This document shows positions 41,427 through 41,644 of a stretch of DNA of 41,644 bases, one piece after another. How positions within the stretch are numbered: position 1 is the stretch's first letter; each line of letters opens with the position of its first letter. The DNA comes from Mesorhizobium atlanticum (GTDB lineage Bacteria > Pseudomonadota > Alphaproteobacteria > Rhizobiales > Rhizobiaceae), in assembly GCF_003289965.1 (NCBI RefSeq), contig NZ_QMBQ01000015.1, positions 1-41,644 of the forward strand, in the 5' to 3' direction. The notes below the pieces were generated by a model. The model was not told the DNA's origin. It saw only the letters and a list, made by a program, of their open reading frames with translations, and made no database searches. The position numbers and the translations under genes are program-made.

Positions 41427-41644
41427 ATGGTTTGGCGAGAGACTGGCATCATGGATGAACGGCTTCGGTTTGTTGTGGAGTGCCTATCTGGTGAGGAGAC
41501 GATGACGCAGCTTTGCGCGGCCTTCGAGATCTCACGCAAGACCGGCTACAAATGGCTTGGACGTTACCGGGAGACCGGCCCGGAAGGCCTGCACGACCGG
41601 CCGCGGGCGCCGCTCGATCACGGCCGGGCAACGGCAGCCGAGCT
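41427..41644 (+). mobile_element. IS481-type insertion sequence, 5' part of transposase (cut by window edge)
   Basis: From ATG 41427, after a GGGAGGA Shine-Dalgarno, an open frame of 72 codons runs off the window. It begins MVWRETGIMDERLRFVVE and contains the helix-turn-helix region MTQLCAAFEISRKTGYKWLGRYRE followed by TGPEGLHDRPRAP, which matches the N-terminus of IS481-family DDE transposases as I know them. The catalytic DDE domain should lie beyond the window. No frameshift or stop is seen in the part present, so the gene may be intact. Confidence 0.8.

Overview
The window is a high-GC alphaproteobacterial chromosome segment. Gene content and order, a RIME-like intergenic repeat, and promoters of the CTTGAC-N17-CTATAT and CTTGAA-N17-CCATAT types point to the Rhizobiales, most likely Mesorhizobium or a close relative. 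This assignment is from recognition of proteins and motifs, not from a database search. The window is mostly ordinary core chromosome, with small accessory insertions between conserved blocks.

Left edge (1-520): the leader and strong promoter of an rRNA operon transcribed leftwards; the 16S gene should start just outside the window. Then come a divergent M23 peptidoglycan endopeptidase, a 14-helix MFS exporter, a TMEM175-like channel, an L,D-transpeptidase (overlapping the channel gene tail to tail), a small YjbR-like protein, and clpB with a heat-shock (RpoH) promoter. Region 10.1-17.1 kb is a leftward block of housekeeping genes: a DUF4167 protein, prmC, prfA, ptsP (nitrogen PTS enzyme I) and lysC. 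An ABM-domain protein and a membrane diguanylate cyclase sit between lysC and ubiG.

Region 21.1-25.0 kb is accessory metabolism: a two-component FMN monooxygenase and flavin reductase, divergent from a winged-helix regulator with a perfect 12-bp inverted repeat between them, followed by an EamA-type exporter divergent from a MarR regulator with its own operator-like palindrome. Region 25.0-28.1 kb is a tight leftward operon: comF, grxC, a nitrilase-superfamily amidohydrolase, a DUF1178 zinc-ribbon protein and a small HExxH protein. Then follow an NDUFAF5/BioC-like methyltransferase, a lone Flp pilin, a small membrane protein, the coupled argJ-GNAT-mutT operon, a TetR regulator, a periplasmic parvulin and secA.

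Right end (37.0-41.6 kb): a large ATP-binding LuxR regulator (LAL type) divergent from a small unit encoding a DUF4242 protein, a DUF1127-like peptide and a secreted protein of unknown function. The intergenic region carries a near-perfect 14-bp inverted repeat. The window ends in three copies of a hairpin repeat (one after secA, two near the edge in opposite orientation) and the first part of an IS481-type transposase gene.

The parts most worth following up are the LuxR/DUF4242/secreted-protein unit, the self-contained monooxygenase-regulator pair, and the way one short palindromic repeat twice lies exactly on stop codons. No CRISPR array, tRNA, prophage or defence system was seen.
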